The notes below the pieces were generated by a model. The model made no database searches. It was not told the origin of the DNA and saw only the letters and a list, made by a program, of their open reading frames with translations. A program made the translations under genes and the position numbers. From an uncultured Bacillota bacterium (GTDB lineage: Bacteria > Bacillota > Clostridia > UBA1381), in assembly GCA_949297205.1 (NCBI GenBank), contig CASFSH010000307.1, positions 1 to 6,786 of the forward strand: DNA of 6,786 nt. Reading direction: 5' to 3'. Positions 4,755 to 6,786 of the stretch are shown piece by piece; the first letter of the stretch is position 1, and every line of letters begins with the position of its first letter.

Positions 4755-6593
4755 ATGGAGATTAAAGTTACAAACAACGAAAATTTTAAATCTGCATTTA
4801 TACAGGCGTCAGCAACCGACGAAGACGTTATTATTTCCGTTTCCGAAGGTAATTACAATATTGACTCCACTATAGAAATTGACAGGGATAATATAAAAAT
4901 TAAAGGGGAAAACAACAATGTTACCATTCACGGAAGCAGGAAGATAAATCTTGCCGGTCTGAAAAAAACTAACGGTATTATAGAAATAAATCTGAGTGAC
5001 TTCGGAATAACCAACCTCGGGCAATTCGGAGAAGGACCTTATGAAGATTTCTGGAAGGTATACGATATTCCTAAGCCTCATATGACTGAATACGGTCCCG
5101 GTCTTGAATTATTCTATGACAATAAGCTTATGCCGATTTCAAGATACCCCAAAGAAGGATTTATCCGTATTAAGAAGGCCTTGGGTGAAACAGACATGAC
5201 TTTTAAAGGTGAAAGAAGCGGTTCAAGAGAAGGTGTATTTATCGGAGATGATGATAATATTAAAAATTGGGACAGCTTTGAGGAAATGCTGTTAATAGGA
5301 TACTGGAATGTTGACTGGGCGACACAGCGTCACACAATTAAAAATATTGACAGAAAAACCGGTGCAATTACCGTAAACGAACCGTATCATACCTTCGGTT
5401 ATCGTGACGGTGCCTGCTTCACCACAGAAATAGGCGGTAAATTTTATGCCTTAAATGTTAAAGAAGCCGTTACCGAACCGGGACAATGGTATATTGACAG
5501 AAAGAACAAAATGTTATATCTGTACCCGTACGAAGGTCAGGAATACGTGGAAATATCCTGCGCAGACGATATGTTTTATTCAAAGGGACACAAAAATATT
5601 TCTATATGCGGTTTTAACATTTCACAATGCAGAAAATCCGGAATATGTTTTGAAGAATGTGAGGACATTACCGTTTCCGACATTACTGTCGAAAATACAG
5701 GCGCATGGGGTATACTCGGTGAAAACTGTATGAGAATGAATGTGGATAAATGTACAGTTTCACTCACAGGCGGCGGCGGAATCGGTGTTAACGGCGGGGA
5801 CAGACAAACGCTTACCTCTTCCGATAACATTATACAAAACTGCACTATACACGATATTGCAAGATGGCACAAAACATATATGGCAGCGCTTGATATTTCA
5901 GGAGTCGGATGTACTCTCAGAAAAAATTATATTTACGATGTTCCCCATTTCGGAATTGTATTTGCCGGAAATAACAATATAATAGAATATAACGAAATCA
6001 ACAATGCCTGCTATGAATCAAACGACGCAGGCGCCATATACAGCGGACGAAACACTACCTACAGAGGAAATATTATAAGATACAACTATCTGCATGATTT
6101 AAACGGCTATGAAAATCTCGGATGTGTAGGTCTGTATTTTGATGACCTTATGTCATCTGCAGAGGTTTATTCCAATATATTTGCAAATATTCCATACATA
6201 GGCCTTTTGCTGGCAGGAGGCAGAGATTTTAACATACATAATAATTTCTTCTACAACTGCCGTATGGCAATTATGTATGACAAGCGCGGAATGACATGGG
6301 GTGCATATGAAAATGACGGGGGAAAAATCGGAGAATATCTCAATGCTATCGATTACAAATGTGATATATGGAAAAAAGCGTACCCCGAATTATACAATAT
6401 CAGGGAAAACAATATGCTTATGCCTCTGGGAAATTCAATAACAAACAATACTGTTATCGGAGGGGACGGTTTCTGTCTGCAAACAGAAGATATTGCCGAC
6501 GTAACAAAGTTTGAAAATAATACCTTTGCAGGCATATCAATCGGCGGAGAAAAAGAAATAAATCATGCCGACTGGTATTATATAACAGAATAA
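4755..6593 (+). CDS. Right-handed parallel beta-helix protein, GH141-like, no signal peptide
   Basis: This 612-aa protein follows folD by 19 nt, with AAGGAG (4741-4746) eight bases before its ATG. The N-terminal part (1-260) has a short beta-helix start (EGNYNIDSTIEI, IKGENNNVTIHGS), then the LFYDNKLMPISRYP.EGF segment and EPGQWYIDRKNKMLYLYP (241-258). These match the 'arwPn.GF' and 'PGEWYlDr..g.LYy.P' blocks of GH141-like proteins. Residues 275-600 are repeated Asn-rich coils (NIIQNCTI, NIIEYNEI, NIIRYNYL, NIHNNFF), typical of a parallel beta-helix. Two acidic motifs, DAGAIYSGR (D424) and GLYFDD (D463/D464), are candidate catalytic residues. Characterised GH141 members act on plant polysaccharides (fucosidase, xylanase), but the substrate here is unknown. 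The N-terminus MEIKVTNNENFKSAF is hydrophilic with no signal peptide or anchor, so the protein should be cytoplasmic and may process imported oligosaccharides. A lyase or epimerase is possible, since the fold is shared. Confidence 0.8.
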   Translation: MEIKVTNNENFKSAFIQASATDEDVIISVSEGNYNIDSTIEIDRDNIKIKGENNNVTIHGSRKINLAGLKKTNGIIEINLSDFGITNLGQFGEGPYEDFWKVYDIPKPHMTEYGPGLELFYDNKLMPISRYPKEGFIRIKKALGETDMTFKGERSGSREGVFIGDDDNIKNWDSFEEMLLIGYWNVDWATQRHTIKNIDRKTGAITVNEPYHTFGYRDGACFTTEIGGKFYALNVKEAVTEPGQWYIDRKNKMLYLYPYEGQEYVEISCADDMFYSKGHKNISICGFNISQCRKSGICFEECEDITVSDITVENTGAWGILGENCMRMNVDKCTVSLTGGGGIGVNGGDRQTLTSSDNIIQNCTIHDIARWHKTYMAALDISGVGCTLRKNYIYDVPHFGIVFAGNNNIIEYNEINNACYESNDAGAIYSGRNTTYRGNIIRYNYLHDLNGYENLGCVGLYFDDLMSSAEVYSNIFANIPYIGLLLAGGRDFNIHNNFFYNCRMAIMYDKRGMTWGAYENDGGKIGEYLNAIDYKCDIWKKAYPELYNIRENNMLMPLGNSITNNTVIGGDGFCLQTEDIADVTKFENNTFAGISIGGEKEINHADWYYITE

Positions 6594-6608
6594 TAACTAA
6601 AACAACGA

Positions 6609-6638
6609 GACTGCAAACCAAGCTTTGCAGTCTTTTTT
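6609..6638 (+). terminator. Intrinsic terminator of the ygiQ-folD-beta-helix operon
   Basis: GACTGCAAA (6609-6617) and TTTGCAGTC (6624-6632) form a perfect 9-bp stem with loop CCAAGC, followed by six T residues. It begins 15 nt after the stop codon of the beta-helix gene. Confidence 0.95.
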
Positions 6639-6663
6639 ATTCGCAATTATTTAATGACTGCTG

Positions 6664-6715
6664 AACAATTATGAAACGCAGCCGCATGGCGGCTTACAAG
6701 CGTTTCAGAATTGTT
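6664..6715. repeat. Long nested palindrome downstream of the operon
   Basis: AACAATT (6664-6670) pairs with AATTGTT (6709-6715). After one A-G mismatch, TGAAACGC (6672-6679) pairs with GCGTTTCA (6700-6707). AGCCGC (6680-6685) pairs with GCGGCT (6689-6694), leaving a three-base loop and a five-base bulge. That is 21 pairs in 52 nt. It lies after a complete terminator and lacks a U-tract, so termination is not its obvious job; a dispersed palindromic repeat is more likely. Confidence 0.7.
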
Positions 6716-6717
6716 TA

Positions 6718-6758
6718 GGTGCAAGGGTTTTGTGCATTTTTGCAAAAAACCTTGCACC
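6718..6758. repeat. 41-nt near-perfect hairpin
   Basis: GGTGCAAGG (6718-6726) pairs with CCTTGCACC (6750-6758). After a G-A mismatch, TTTT (6728-6731) pairs with AAAA (6745-6748). TGCA (6733-6736) pairs with TGCA (6741-6744) around a TTTT loop, with one bulged G. It starts three bases after the previous palindrome ends. No T run follows the stem on either strand, so it is not a standard terminator. Confidence 0.65.
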
Positions 6759-6766
6759 GTGAATAA

Positions 6767-6786
6767 ATATTTTGCCCCCAAAATAT
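6767..6786. repeat. 8-bp perfect hairpin at the right edge
   Basis: ATATTTTG (6767-6774) and CAAAATAT (6779-6786) pair perfectly around CCCC. The stem reaches the last base of the window and may continue beyond it. It is the third palindrome in a row. Confidence 0.55.

Noticed and set aside
6718..6758. Hairpin as a second terminator
   Set aside because: Its T run is inside the stem and not after it; the true terminator is at 6609-6638.

Overview
The window is AT-rich bacterial DNA with strong AGGAGG-type ribosome binding sites, near-consensus sigma-A promoters and U-tailed intrinsic terminators. Together with the protein types this suggests a Gram-positive anaerobe of the Clostridia, possibly an uncultured gut member of the Oscillospiraceae/Ruminococcaceae. 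The lineage is inferred from style and protein resemblance, not from a marker gene.

Layout. At the left edge, on the minus strand, is the start of a small membrane protein of the ThrE_2/YjjB type (threonine/serine exporter half), cut by the window end. From 281 to 747 there is no conventional gene. This stretch holds an unusual run of inverted repeats: a 106-nt imperfect palindrome, two related GC-rich hairpins and several smaller ones. It also holds a 46-codon minus-strand ORF with a ribosome binding site that ends one base before the ThrE_2 start. A clear sigma-A promoter (682-710) then drives a monocistronic gene for a long-form, divergent ribose-phosphate pyrophosphokinase (PRPP synthetase), closed by an intrinsic terminator at 1899-1932.

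A second promoter, with perfect consensus TTGACA-17 bp-TATAAT (1983-2011), starts a three-gene plus-strand operon. Its genes are a YgiQ-family radical SAM protein, FolD (methylene-tetrahydrofolate dehydrogenase/cyclohydrolase), and a 612-aa right-handed beta-helix protein resembling the GH141-like carbohydrate-active enzymes but with no signal peptide. The YgiQ reading frame runs 92 nt into folD. FolD and the beta-helix gene are 19 nt apart. An intrinsic terminator at 6609-6638 ends the operon. After it come three palindromes packed into the last 123 nt.

How the genes fit together. PRPP synthesis and one-carbon folate metabolism both feed purine, thymidylate and histidine synthesis, so the first two units are metabolically compatible, though they are separately transcribed. 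The beta-helix protein is the odd member of its operon and the least understood gene. I see no phage, CRISPR, toxin-antitoxin or transposase gene. The most unusual material is non-coding: the palindrome clusters at 294-609 and 6664-6786.
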